Origin: Candidatus Thiodiazotropha sp. (ex Myrtea sp. 'scaly one' KF741663)
GTDB lineage: Bacteria > Pseudomonadota > Gammaproteobacteria > Chromatiales > Chromatiaceae
DNA length: 64,000 nucleotides
NCBI GenBank assembly: GCA_025655555.1
Contig: JAHXIQ010000009.1
Coordinates: forward strand, 1-64,000
Direction: 5' to 3'
In this document: positions 1 to 8,340 of the stretch, in pieces
How the letters are laid out: each line of letters begins with the position of its first letter
Position numbering within the stretch: the first letter of the stretch is position 1
Position numbers and translations under genes: made by a program
Notes under the pieces: model-generated
The model's input: only the letters and a program-made list of their open reading frames with translations
What the model was told of the DNA's origin: nothing
Databases searched by the model: none

Positions 1-574
1 CTTCCATGAAGCTAGACGGCCTGGGATGACCTTTTAGGAGAATTACTTCCAGTTTTTACATAGATACCGTGTTTTCACACAGTCTGGGCCATAAGACGAC
101 ATTAGAGAGCATTATTGGGGTAGAACCAGAAGCAGGCTATTTCCGTGCAAGGCGGACATATTGCAATTATAAAACACACAAAATACTGTCTTTAAAAGCC
201 ATTTGTATGGATATATTAGAAATAGCATTTGGCTATGGACTACATCGTTAATGCTTGTAATTGCATCAATAATATTGACATCTCACACATTAGAAAACGA
301 TACTCCCATCATATATCATATTGATAAATAAGCTGGAATATCCTGTGAAAACGCAGGACTTTCCCGCTTTTCCATGAATGTTAAATGTAGGAGCTTCGGG
401 GCGTGAAGTAGCTGTTGCTGATTCCTTCCTGATCTATACCAGAGTTCGGCGCCCAGTTATGTTATAGTGCCCAGCTACCCCACCGCTTAGTGGGGACCTC
501 TTGTTGACATCCGACTGAACAAGTCGGCCCGATCCAGCCGCCCCTCTGAGCCCACGTCAGCCCGAGGTGTTTTT
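1..574. other. Gene-poor left flank
   Basis: I see no convincing gene here. A 60-codon open frame at 69-251 lacks a ribosome site and recognisable features. The stretch is AT-rich up to about 350 and becomes GC-richer toward the DUF1611 gene. Two small hairpins (478-495 and 511-527) lie in the probable leader of the next gene. The left edge could hold the last few codons of an upstream gene, but this cannot be decided from the sequence. Confidence 0.5.
478..527 (+). promoter_or_regulatory. Two consecutive leader hairpins before the DUF1611 gene
   Basis: CCCCAC at 478-483 pairs with GTGGGG at 490-495 across a 6-nt loop. CCGACT at 511-516 pairs with AGTCGG at 522-527 across 5 nt. A TATAGT box at 463-468 could be a -10 element, although no good -35 precedes it. 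The pair lies about 50 nt before the start codon at 575, so it may structure the 5' leader. No T-run follows, so it is not an obvious terminator. Function is inferred only. Confidence 0.25.
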
Positions 575-1921
575 ATGTCTGGTATTCCGCCGCTTTTCAC
601 GCAGACCCGCTACTATTCTCCGCAGGGACCGCCGACCGAAGAGGGTCAATCCTTCTCCACGCCTACACCCGTTATACCTTTACAGCCATTATTTGATAAA
701 CAACATCCTAACGTCCTTCCTACCACTCTAGCTTCCACCCCCCAGCCCGTTGCCACGCTACAGGTCCCACTCGCCGAGGCCCAAAATACCACCAGCGAGG
801 ATTTCGTTATTCCAGTGATATCGCCATCACGGAATAGGAACAAAAATCTCACCACTGCCGTCGTTTATTGTGAGGCGAACTTTGGTGCTATCGACGGGAA
901 GACCGCGAATGGTCTCGTCCGATATTCTGAAAAGTACACAATTTTGTCGATCATCGACAGCGAGAAAGCGGGCCTTGATGCCGGCATGGTGTTAGACGGT
1001 GAACCGAATTTAATCCCCATCTGCCGTGATCTAGCCGACGCCCTATCACGAGTTGAGGATGTGCCAGATTTTTTCATTTTTGGGATGGCTCCGTCCAGCG
1101 GCATGCTGTCGACGGCTGAGCGCGTTCTGTTGATCGATGCCATGAAGCTCGGCATGAACATTGTCAATGGCTTACACGAGTTTTTGAATGACGACCCCGA
1201 GTTTGCCGCTGCCGCCACCAACCATAACGTGACCATCCTCGATGTTCGCCGGCCCCGGGAAAAGAAGGATCTGCGAATGTTCAGCGGCCGCATCTCCGAG
1301 GTGACCTGCCCTCGTATTGCGGTGTTGGGTACCGATTGCGCCATAGGTAAGCGCACCACTGCGACTATCCTGGCTAGTGCCCTCGAGGATCGTGGGATGA
1401 ACGTGGTAATGGTCGGCACCGGCCAAACGGGTTTGATTCAGGGCGCGCGCTACGGTATCGCGCTCGATGCCGTTCCTTCTCAGTTCTGCGCTGGGGAACT
1501 GGAGGCTACCATTATGGAAGCATTTCATAATGAGAAGCCAGATGTGATTCTTATTGAAGGCCAGGGTGCACTTAGTCATCCGGCTTTTTCTACCACCTCG
1601 TTTATCCTCCGTGGTAGCTGCCCTGACGGCGTAATTCTTCAGCATGCACCGGGCCGGGCTTATCGTTGTGACTTCGATCAAATGACGATGCCACTACCGG
1701 CCACCGAGATTAATCTGATCCAGACCTTTTCTGAGACTAAGGTCATTGGGTTGACGATCAATCATGAGTACATGACTCAAGCCGAAGTCAGTTCCGCCGC
1801 AGTAGCCTATGAGCGTGAACTGGGTATACCTGCCACAGATCCTCTGACCCAGTCACCCCAACGCCTCGTCGAGATGATTTTGAAGGCTTTCCCAGAACTA
1901 GAAGAAAAGATCACCGCTTGA
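575..1921 (+). CDS. DUF1611 P-loop protein, DgcN-like (putative D-amino-acid N-acyltransferase)
   Basis: This 448-residue protein has the DUF1611 layout: an N-terminal alpha/beta domain at about 92-245, then a P-loop NTPase-like domain whose nucleotide loop GTDCAIGKRTT lies at 252-262. Characterised relatives (DgcN) N-acetylate D-glutamate in a D-glutamate catabolic route. The substrate here is inferred. Residues 1-90 form a Pro/Thr-rich, probably disordered extension that typical DUF1611 proteins of about 330-350 residues lack. The start at 575 has a plausible GAGG site at 562-565, and no ATG or GTG lies near residue 90, so the extension looks real. The stop overlaps the start of the racemase gene, implying translational coupling and a shared pathway. 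Confidence 0.75.
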   Translation: MSGIPPLFTQTRYYSPQGPPTEEGQSFSTPTPVIPLQPLFDKQHPNVLPTTLASTPQPVATLQVPLAEAQNTTSEDFVIPVISPSRNRNKNLTTAVVYCEANFGAIDGKTANGLVRYSEKYTILSIIDSEKAGLDAGMVLDGEPNLIPICRDLADALSRVEDVPDFFIFGMAPSSGMLSTAERVLLIDAMKLGMNIVNGLHEFLNDDPEFAAAATNHNVTILDVRRPREKKDLRMFSGRISEVTCPRIAVLGTDCAIGKRTTATILASALEDRGMNVVMVGTGQTGLIQGARYGIALDAVPSQFCAGELEATIMEAFHNEKPDVILIEGQGALSHPAFSTTSFILRGSCPDGVILQHAPGRAYRCDFDQMTMPLPATEINLIQTFSETKVIGLTINHEYMTQAEVSSAAVAYERELGIPATDPLTQSPQRLVEMILKAFPELEEKITA

Positions 1922-3054
1922 GCACTATGAGCGCGCCGCGACTAGAGATCGATCTTGACAAGATCCATCACAATGCCCACGTATTGGTTGACCGCTTGGT
2001 CGACCGCGGTATCTCGGTTACTGCGGTAATGAAAGCGAGCCTCGGCTCGCCCGAGATCGCTAATGCAGTACTGAGTGCGGGAGTGAGCATGGTTGGCGAT
2101 TCTCGCATGGAAAATATCGAAGCTATGAATCGAGCAGGTGTTAAAGCACCGATGATGTTGATTCGATCGCCGATGATCAGCGATGCTCGCCGCGTAGTTC
2201 GCTACGCTGACTTGAGTCTCAACAGCGAACTCGATGTTATTCGTAAACTGTCCAGAGCCGCTAAATCAGCCGGGAAAAGACATGGTATTGTGCTGATGGT
2301 CGAGCTCGGTGATCTCCGCGAAGGGATTATGCCAGCAGACCTTGAGCGCATAGCAGGCTCAGTGATTAGTATGCCGTACATCGACTTACATGGGATAGGT
2401 GCCAATCTGGCCTGTCACTGTGGCGTGTCGCCTGATGCCAACAATATGGCAGAGCTTTCTAATCTAGCGGACGCTATTGAGAAAGCGTTCGGCGTCACTC
2501 TTAGAATCGTGTCTGGTGGTAATTCAGCCAATCTAAACTGGGCTCTCAGCGGTGCCAGCACCGGGCGAATCAACAACCTGCGGCTAGGGGAATCCATTCT
2601 GCTCGGTTGTGAGCCGCTACATCGCCAGCCAATTGAGGGCCTGCATACAGACGCCATAACACTTGTCGCAGAAGTGATCGAATCGAAGATCAAGCCATCG
2701 CAGCCCTGGGGCGAAGTCGCCCAAACCGCGTTCGGCAAAAAAACTCTAGCTGCTGATAGAGGTAACATCGCCCAGGCAATCTTGGCCGTTGGGCAACAGG
2801 ACGTTGACCCTGAAGGTCTTTCGGCACCTACCGGCATTGATGTCATCGGTGCCAGCAGTGACCATCTAATCGTTGACTGTAGCCACCGCCTTCTACAGGT
2901 CGGCGCTGAGATCCGCTTTCAACTCAATTACAGCGCGATGGTACGCAGTATGACCTCTCCCTTTGTCAGCAAGGTGCTGCGAGCATCCAGTAACTCCATA
3001 CAGGTGCAAGCTAAGACACATCCATTGCCAAAAAATCACATTATTGTGACTTGA
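1918..3054 (+). CDS. PLP-dependent amino-acid racemase (alanine racemase N-terminal fold, ornithine racemase/YhfX-like)
   Basis: This is a fold-type III PLP enzyme. The cofactor lysine is in the early AVMKAS motif (K39 counting from the TTG start). The late LGESILLGCE segment is typical of the ornithine racemase/YhfX branch rather than biosynthetic Alr. It should racemise a free amino acid in the cytoplasm; the substrate is unknown. Translation may begin at TTG 1918, which overlaps the upstream stop, or at ATG 1927. The tight coupling to the DUF1611 gene suggests one step interconverts D/L forms and the other acylates one enantiomer, which is inference. Both genes stand alone between gene-poor flanks, so acquisition as a unit is possible. 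Confidence 0.8.
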   Translation: MSTMSAPRLEIDLDKIHHNAHVLVDRLVDRGISVTAVMKASLGSPEIANAVLSAGVSMVGDSRMENIEAMNRAGVKAPMMLIRSPMISDARRVVRYADLSLNSELDVIRKLSRAAKSAGKRHGIVLMVELGDLREGIMPADLERIAGSVISMPYIDLHGIGANLACHCGVSPDANNMAELSNLADAIEKAFGVTLRIVSGGNSANLNWALSGASTGRINNLRLGESILLGCEPLHRQPIEGLHTDAITLVAEVIESKIKPSQPWGEVAQTAFGKKTLAADRGNIAQAILAVGQQDVDPEGLSAPTGIDVIGASSDHLIVDCSHRLLQVGAEIRFQLNYSAMVRSMTSPFVSKVLRASSNSIQVQAKTHPLPKNHIIVT

Positions 3055-3432
3055 ATTGTTAGGGTGCTTACAGAGCAAACCGCCAACTAAACTAACCCTT
3101 TCAGTCACCGTAAAACGAGAAGAAAGGCATTCATTGCTTGCTAATCATTTATGAGGGACACTGTCACCATAACCGAGTATCGTGCGAATACACAGAGCTT
3201 AGTATCTTGTGCTCTTGCTATGGGTGTTTAGATATCTGTTATTGCATCAATATTAGATTCTACTTACAGTCCGCTTATGGTTGTACGGAAGTGCTTATAC
3301 CAACTATACAAGAGGTCACTTAATATCTCCCTTGTTGCATAGCGGGCATCTAATCTGAGTCTTTTTATGTCTGCTCTCACCTGGGTCGCAGCGGCTACTG
3401 TCAGGTGACATCGAAACTAAATTTTCAATCTG
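3055..3432. other. Intergenic region, nothing recognised
   Basis: About 380 bases between the racemase gene and the convergent GNAT gene. They are AT-rich and hold only short unsupported open frames. I found no strong terminator, RNA gene or repeat. Confidence 0.5.
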
Positions 3433-3912
3433 TCAGTTCGTGTTCAAAGTTTTACATATTAGTTCCATGGGAAAAAAGTCAATTCCATTTTCATGCTGTA
3501 TACCTCCTGTCTTACGGAATCCCATCTTCTCGTAGATGGATTCTGCATAAGGGGACGAATGAACGATCAGCTTCGACAAACCGGGATTTCGCACCTGTGC
3601 TTTGCGTATTGCCCGAGCTAATAGTCCTTTTGCGATACCCTGATGGTGAACGGTAACGAATAACATCGCTACGCAATCGGGTGGGAAAAACTCCAACATT
3701 CCAACCAGTTTTCCAGTTCTTTTTGCAACCAAAACAAACCCACCCCCCAGCATCCGTTCTTTCATTGCATCAGGGTCGGCAAAACGGAAAAACTCATCAA
3801 TGCCTTCTTGGTCGTAGTCTGGAGCAACGTACTCATTGAACACGTCTGCCACCAAATTGCAGACTGCGGTTTCTTCGTCAGCAGCCATTTCTTGGTAGAC
3901 AATTGGCTCCAT
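3433..3912 (-). CDS. GNAT-family N-acetyltransferase
   Basis: This 159-residue protein has the single-domain Gcn5-related acetyltransferase pattern. The acetyl-CoA loop, HHQGIAKGLL, follows a beta-strand reading AMLFVTV, and the C-terminal SIYEKMGFRKTGG segment is the usual GNAT beta6-beta7 region. The ATG at 3912 is chosen because GGAGGAA lies about 9 nt upstream; an in-frame start at 3933 would place that site inside the gene. The substrate cannot be told. It is a single-gene unit, convergent with the racemase gene. Confidence 0.85.
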   Translation of the reverse strand: MEPIVYQEMAADEETAVCNLVADVFNEYVAPDYDQEGIDEFFRFADPDAMKERMLGGGFVLVAKRTGKLVGMLEFFPPDCVAMLFVTVHHQGIAKGLLARAIRKAQVRNPGLSKLIVHSSPYAESIYEKMGFRKTGGIQHENGIDFFPMELICKTLNTN

Positions 3913-4047
3913 TTGGCTAGTTCCTCCTCGCACTTAACGCATGCAACAGGGGTGTGGCGTCAGCCACGTCCAACGATCAAATGGAACGACTTGCTTGTAC
4001 TGGTAGGTGACATACAGCTATTTTACTCTAATGATCTTGGTTGATGT

Positions 4048-4350
4048 TTATCGACTATTCCTTTTGAATTCCCAAGCTTCCACACACTCTGGCAGGTCAT
4101 AGAAGAATGCTGGCCTGTCTCCTGATCTTTCCCCGTAGTCCCGATAAAATCGAGTGCAGTATTCTCGGTCTTTCCCCTGTTCCTCAACACACTCTTCTAT
4201 GTACTTTTCACGCAATGGGGCCAGTTTTTCTTGACGTGCTGCCTCACAAGCAGCATCTAACTCCTGCTGCTTCATCTTCATATCATCTGCATACACTGAA
4301 GTAGCGAATAGAATAATGAATATTATCGATGACTGTATTTGTGTTCGCAT
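4048..4350 (-). CDS. Small exported cysteine-containing protein of unknown function
   Basis: A 100-residue protein with a clear signal peptide: a short basic start, hydrophobic residues about 8-18, and a probable cut near VYA-DD. The mature part is about 80 residues, highly charged, with four cysteines that could form two disulfides in the periplasm. It ends in a Trp/Phe-containing tail. It resembles small conserved proteobacterial hypotheticals, but I recognise no named domain. It stands alone. Confidence 0.6.
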   Translation of the reverse strand: MRTQIQSSIIFIILFATSVYADDMKMKQQELDAACEAARQEKLAPLREKYIEECVEEQGKDREYCTRFYRDYGERSGDRPAFFYDLPECVEAWEFKRNSR

Positions 4351-4787
4351 GCCTTACTCCTGGCGCCTAGGACACTATTAGTCCGTATCCGTATTACTGG
4401 TAATAGCTCAGACGGAGCCTATCACAAAGTGGTCGAGATGGATGATGCTATAAAATGTCGTATATCACATCAGTATGAAGTGTATTTTACCTGGAGTGGT
4501 TGTTACTGAGAATGGTGAAACTGGCCGTTGTCATTTTATAGGAAATATCCTATAGAATCCTTCCTGTCCCAGTAAGTCCCTATTGAGCTTTATCTACAAT
4601 GTGTGCCTATGTTTAAGGTAACGTGAAACACGGTTTTGGGATTGGTATCTGGTTCGAGCGCGCCGTGCTCCCATGCATGTGGCAACGATTGCATGCGAGT
4701 CTGGCGTTCGTTGGGCAGGGAACTTGAAATAGGCCAATGTTGTCACCATATTAATCCCATTCAAATTTTCCATGCAGTAGAGAAAAA
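4351..4787. other. Intergenic region holding the htpX promoter
   Basis: This 437-base gap separates two divergent genes. The only element I can support is the sigma-32-like promoter at 4723-4751. Open frames in the gap are not convincing. Confidence 0.5.
4723..4751 (+). promoter_or_regulatory. Candidate sigma-32 (heat-shock) promoter of htpX
   Basis: CTTGAAA at 4723-4729 is a full match to the sigma-32 -35 element. After a 14-base spacer, CACCATAT at 4744-4751 approximates the CCCCATNT -10 element. The htpX start codon lies about 36 bases downstream, a sensible leader length. HtpX is a heat-shock membrane protease in E. coli, so the assignment fits the gene. Confidence 0.5.
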
Positions 4788-5663
4788 ATGTTTAGAATCG
4801 CACTGTTTTTGGGTACTAATCTCGCCATCGTCATGTTGATCAGCGTTACGTTCAGGCTGCTCGGTGTCGAGGGCCTGTTGATGCAAAATGGCGTCGATCT
4901 CGATCTGAATACGCTGCTGATCTACTCGGCGGTGATTGGTTTCAGTGGATCTCTGATTTCGCTGTTTATTTCAAAATGGATGGCCAAGCGCAGTATGGGG
5001 GTCCAACTCATCGAGCAGCCGGGTAACGCCTCGGAGCGATGGCTGGTCGATACGGTTGCCATGCAGGCGAAGCAGGCCGGTATAGGCATGCCGGAGGTTG
5101 GGATCTTCAATCACGGCTCTCCCAACGCCTTTGCCACGGGCTGGAATAAGAATAGTGCCCTGGTGGCAGTCAGCAGCGGATTGCTTCAGCAGATGAGCCG
5201 AGATGAAGTGGAGGCAGTGCTTGCTCATGAGGTGAGTCACGTGGCGAATGGGGATATGGTAACCCTCTCGCTGATTCAGGGTGTGGTGAATACCTTTGTG
5301 GTTTTTCTCTCCCGCATCATTGGCCATACCATTGATCGGGTGGTGTTCAAGACAGAGCGGGGCTACGGCCCGGCCTTCTTTATTGTCTCCATGATTGCTG
5401 AGTTTGTGTTGGGCATACTGGCTATGACGATTGTAATGTGGTTCTCCCGCTGGCGCGAATACCGTGCTGACAGGGGTGGTGCGGAGCTGGCCGGTCGTCA
5501 AAAGATGATTGCCGCATTGAGAAGGCTGCAACAGGCACATGAGCCGGAGCCTATGCCGGAAGAGATGGCGGCCTTTGCCATCAGTGCCGGCAAAGTGCAG
5601 AAGATGTTTGCCAGCCATCCACCGCTGGAAGCGCGTATTGCCGCGCTGGAAAGTCTGAACTGA
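4788..5663 (+). CDS. htpX: Membrane zinc metalloprotease HtpX
   Basis: M48-family inner-membrane protease that clears misfolded membrane proteins. The length of 291 residues matches E. coli HtpX (293). Two N-terminal membrane segments (about 4-24 and 43-61) precede the catalytic domain. The zinc motif HEVSH puts His147, Glu148 and His151 in place, and a later WREYRAD segment supplies the third Glu ligand. Two further hydrophobic segments lie at about 160-215. The gene appears monocistronic, with a sigma-32-like promoter just upstream. Confidence 0.95.
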   Translation: MFRIALFLGTNLAIVMLISVTFRLLGVEGLLMQNGVDLDLNTLLIYSAVIGFSGSLISLFISKWMAKRSMGVQLIEQPGNASERWLVDTVAMQAKQAGIGMPEVGIFNHGSPNAFATGWNKNSALVAVSSGLLQQMSRDEVEAVLAHEVSHVANGDMVTLSLIQGVVNTFVVFLSRIIGHTIDRVVFKTERGYGPAFFIVSMIAEFVLGILAMTIVMWFSRWREYRADRGGAELAGRQKMIAALRRLQQAHEPEPMPEEMAAFAISAGKVQKMFASHPPLEARIAALESLN

Positions 5664-5872
5664 GACCTTTTGTGTACCGCCGTTATGCCACGATCATGAC
5701 CGAGTACCTACAACGTGCGAGTTATAGCTATATATGAATAGCACTATGCATAACAGGTAGAGGGGGGTCAGTGAGTCATGTGTTTATTGGCAAACAGAGA
5801 CTGCTCTAGTGACAAACTTCCAGTCTGTCACCATTGGCTCCATGAGGACATGGAGAAGGAGAGATTTCTGGA

Positions 5873-5905
5873 TACCGGCAACTGGTAAAGGACCAGTTGC
5901 CGGTA
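5873..5905. terminator. Perfect 14-bp hairpin between htpX and the RRM gene
   Basis: TACCGGCAACTGGT at 5873-5886 is followed by a 5-base loop and its exact reverse complement at 5892-5905. It sits between two convergent genes (htpX ending 5663, RRM gene ending 5957), where a bidirectional terminator or mRNA-stabilising hairpin is expected. No T-run follows on either strand, so intrinsic termination is not certain. Confidence 0.5.
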
Positions 5906-5956
5906 CCAACCTGTCAAATCAAGCGTGGACGCTGAACTGACAGTTTGGGGGCGTGC

Positions 5957-6244
5957 TTACCAGCGACCGCCACCACCGCCACCACCGCCGCCACTACGAC
6001 GAGGTTTTTCCTGAGCTTCGTTGATTCTCAGATCACGGCCTTGAAAATCCTTGCCATTGAGCTGAGAGATGGCACGTTCTGCGTCGGCCTGGCTCATCTC
6101 GACAAATGCAAAACCACGAGAACGGCGGGTTTCACGATCGAGAATCAGGTTTGCGGACTGAATTTCACCAACATCGGAGAACAGTTCGCGGATATCTTCT
6201 TCAGTAGCAGTCCAGGGCAGATTGCCAACATACAATTTCGTCAT
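5957..6244 (-). CDS. RNA-recognition-motif (RRM) RNA-binding protein
   Basis: A 95-residue single-RRM protein of the type induced by cold or stress in many bacteria. RNP2 is LYVGNL at residues 4-9 and RNP1 is RGFAFVEM in the middle; both present aromatic residues to single-stranded RNA. The C-terminus is a glycine-rich tail of nine consecutive Gly ending in RW. The ATG at 6244 is preferred to an upstream in-frame start because the RRM begins at once and AGGAA lies about 10 nt upstream. A palindrome at 6332-6350 lies in its upstream region. Confidence 0.9.
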   Translation of the reverse strand: MTKLYVGNLPWTATEEDIRELFSDVGEIQSANLILDRETRRSRGFAFVEMSQADAERAISQLNGKDFQGRDLRINEAQEKPRRSGGGGGGGGGRW

Positions 6245-6588
6245 CGATATATTCCTAGCAAATAGAGAGATGCTCAATAGTCTGACGGTCCCATTTACAA
6301 ACCTGCCAGACAGACTTTGAACAGATAAACCACATGGACCATGTCCATGTAAATTAGCCTGGAAACCAAAGGAATCCGATTCTCAACAAGAGGGAAGCTC
6401 AAACGGGGAAGCGGTTATGGGTCTGTTTCTTAGCCACAGCCATCATACTCGGCAATTCCAGGGAAGCCAATGGTTTTTCATAACAAATTCATGACATAAC
6501 AATGTTTCCGACAGGTTTTTTATCTGATCTCACCGGGAAATGACCCAAAAGTAGTGTGTGATTTTCGAGTGAGGTCTCTGGCTTGTTA
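6245..6588. other. Long upstream region of the RRM gene
   Basis: This 344-base stretch is the promoter and leader region of the minus-strand RRM gene and the downstream flank of the next minus-strand gene. It contains the inverted repeat at 6332-6350. Long structured leaders are common for cold-inducible RNA-binding proteins, but I see no specific cold-shock element. Confidence 0.4.
6332..6350. promoter_or_regulatory. Operator-like inverted repeat upstream of the RRM gene
   Basis: ACATGGAC and GTCCATGT flank a 3-base centre, giving a perfect 8-bp dyad about 90 bases upstream of the RRM start. It could be a regulator site or a leader hairpin. No cognate regulator is adjacent. Confidence 0.3.
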
Positions 6589-7353
6589 TTAAAGCCGTGG
6601 TTTTTTCACCGGCGTGATGAAGAATAGGAGGGTAAACAGGCAGAGAGAAATGATCAGTATCCACTTGGCTGCATGGTAGAGCGAGCGAATTCGGTTATTG
6701 GCTTTCTGTACGATTTCGAAACGCTCTAAATAGATGGTTTCACAGGCCCCGTTGCCACTATCTGTCCGGACCGTGCTGGTACCCCGATGGAAGCCGTTGG
6801 ATGGGTTCTCGTATCTTGCCAGCAGACCCTCCAGCCGAATGTGGTCGCCGGTTTCTGCTGACATTAACAGTCGCTTGAGTTCCATATCGTCGGTCAGCAG
6901 GTGGTTATTGGAGAGTTGCTCGCCTTTGAAACGCGAACCGGTCTCAGCGTCAGGCCAATAGGCCCAGCAGGTCCAGCTGTCATTCTTGAATGACATATCC
7001 TGGTAGACACCGCTATCGATATTGGCTCCCCAAATGACACAAAGATCTCTCACGTTGAGAAAATCCTTCCATTTGTCATGGTGCCAGATGTCGCTGAAGG
7101 CATCCGCATCATGGTAGCTGACAACGACACCTTCAAGCTGATAGGCAAATTCAGGATCGATTTTGTAGGATTGGCCACCTGCCTCAACACTGAAAGGAGA
7201 TCGGAATGTTTTCTCCTGTTTGGGGTCGGTTAGACGATCCAGGTCATAACCCGCCGGACTCGGTAGATCATCCTTGCTGAAAAGGGTGATCAGTAAAACA
7301 GCAAGGGAAATGATGGCTATCCATTTGCTGAGAGATTGCAAGAGGTGCAGCAT
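6589..7353 (-). CDS. Membrane-anchored protein of unknown function, two TM segments
   Basis: From ATG 7353 the protein has 254 residues; an in-frame start at 7455 would add 34 residues with no clear function. A hydrophobic segment near the N-terminus (KWIAIISLAVLLITLF) and another at the C-terminus (WILIISLCLFTLLFF) bracket a soluble domain of about 175 residues. That layout predicts a periplasmic loop between two anchors. The loop is rich in Trp and Asp and mentions no motif I recognise. No strong ribosome site supports either start. Confidence 0.6.
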   Translation of the reverse strand: MLHLLQSLSKWIAIISLAVLLITLFSKDDLPSPAGYDLDRLTDPKQEKTFRSPFSVEAGGQSYKIDPEFAYQLEGVVVSYHDADAFSDIWHHDKWKDFLNVRDLCVIWGANIDSGVYQDMSFKNDSWTCWAYWPDAETGSRFKGEQLSNNHLLTDDMELKRLLMSAETGDHIRLEGLLARYENPSNGFHRGTSTVRTDSGNGACETIYLERFEIVQKANNRIRSLYHAAKWILIISLCLFTLLFFITPVKKPRL

Positions 7354-7568
7354 GAGATTCGCTAAATATCTAGCCCAATTGGTCTTTGATGATTGAGCAT
7401 AAACGTGATTGATGTGCACTGGCAAATAGGTGTTCGGGCTAAGAGGTATACACAAGCGCCTGCACCCTAGATCCTGCTGGTACTATATATATGTTTCCAG
7501 TAAAGCTCGGACTTCGTACCCTTCGTCATCTGAACAGGGTTGTGGGTGTGCTTGGCGATATCGGCCAC

Positions 7569-8150
7569 TTACTCGATTTCATTCCCTCCCGTGACTGAGT
7601 GGCTCACTGCATTCGCAATCTCGTCTGCAAGCTTTGGATCCTCAACGGCTCTCGCCAGCGTAACGCCGCCAATCAGCAATGCAATTGTTGCCCATGTGCT
7701 GTCTGTACCATTCTGACTTTCCGTGAGGGGGAGTCCATCAGAAAATGATTTGGCTGCTTTCAGCAGTTCTGACTGAAAAACTGAGCGGGTCGATGGATCG
7801 GAGCGGGCAACTTCAGGACTGAGGCTCTGAAGTCCACAACTGTCACCCAACTCAGCAGAGCGCTTTTCACCCAGGTAAAATTTGGCGAACTCATCCAGCC
7901 AGGCATCTCCGTGTTCTTTCTGAAACATCTCTACAGCATCCCGAAACTCCATAACCCCCAATGAAACCGATTCACGGAAAGCATCTGCCTTGGATTTGAA
8001 ATGTTTATAGAAGGCACCCGAGGTGACGCCGGCGTCCATAGCTAACCCGTCTATCCCGGCTCCATCGAATCCCTGTCGTCTAAATCCCCGGTGTACAGCC
8101 TCAAGGATTTTTTTGTGCATCTCTCGTTTCTGGTCTGGGTCGTATTTCAT
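7569..8150 (-). CDS. TetR-family transcriptional repressor
   Basis: A 193-residue regulator. The N-terminal helix-turn-helix (about 13-60) has the TetR hallmark of GVTSGAFYKHFKSK as recognition helix. The C-terminal all-alpha domain should bind an unknown small-molecule inducer. It is divergent from the tautomerase gene at 8341, and the shared 190-base region carries three near-identical GATAACG dyads. That arrangement strongly suggests it represses both itself and the tautomerase unit. Confidence 0.92.
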   Translation of the reverse strand: MKYDPDQKREMHKKILEAVHRGFRRQGFDGAGIDGLAMDAGVTSGAFYKHFKSKADAFRESVSLGVMEFRDAVEMFQKEHGDAWLDEFAKFYLGEKRSAELGDSCGLQSLSPEVARSDPSTRSVFQSELLKAAKSFSDGLPLTESQNGTDSTWATIALLIGGVTLARAVEDPKLADEIANAVSHSVTGGNEIE

Positions 8151-8195
8151 GTGAACCTCGGAATGAAATGTTTCAAGAAATATTATAGTTGACAG

Positions 8196-8211
8196 GATAA
8201 CGATCGTAATC
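8196..8211. promoter_or_regulatory. TetR operator copy 1
   Basis: GATAACG-AT-CGTAATC is a 16-base dyad with one mismatch. It lies about 45 bases upstream of the TetR start codon, placed to block the regulator's own promoter. It shares its half-site with copies at 8222-8237 and 8291-8306. Confidence 0.7.
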
Positions 8212-8221
8212 TATCTTTTTA

Positions 8222-8237
8222 GATAACGAACGTTATT
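8222..8237. promoter_or_regulatory. TetR operator copy 2
   Basis: GATAACG-AA-CGTTATT is a 16-base dyad with one mismatch at its outer end. Its centre is 26 bases from copy 1, so dimers would bind on similar faces of the helix. Confidence 0.7.
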
Positions 8238-8290
8238 TAAGCGTCGCAATGATGGCAACGGGTTGGTATCCGTTGTTTTTTGTCCTGCGA

Positions 8291-8306
8291 GATAACGGTC
8301 GTTATC
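8291..8306. promoter_or_regulatory. TetR operator copy 3 (perfect)
   Basis: GATAACG-GT-CGTTATC is the best copy, with perfect half-sites. It lies about 35 bases before the tautomerase start and probably overlaps that promoter or leader. Its centre is 69 bases from copy 2. Confidence 0.75.
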
Positions 8307-8340
8307 TTTATTGATATGACTCTATTAGAAGGAGAACAAC

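Noticed and set aside
69-251. 60-codon open frame at the left edge
   Set aside because: No ribosome site, no recognisable domain, and AT-rich surroundings; chance frame.
865-1419. Long minus-strand frame inside the DUF1611 gene
   Set aside because: It is a shadow of a gene whose plus-strand translation has a clear P-loop and family match.
4677-4695. Possible sigma-54 site upstream of htpX (TGGCAACGATTGCA)
   Set aside because: GG to GC spacing is 10 rather than 12 bases.
4971-5618. 215-codon minus-strand frame inside htpX
   Set aside because: His-rich antisense shadow of a well-supported protease gene.
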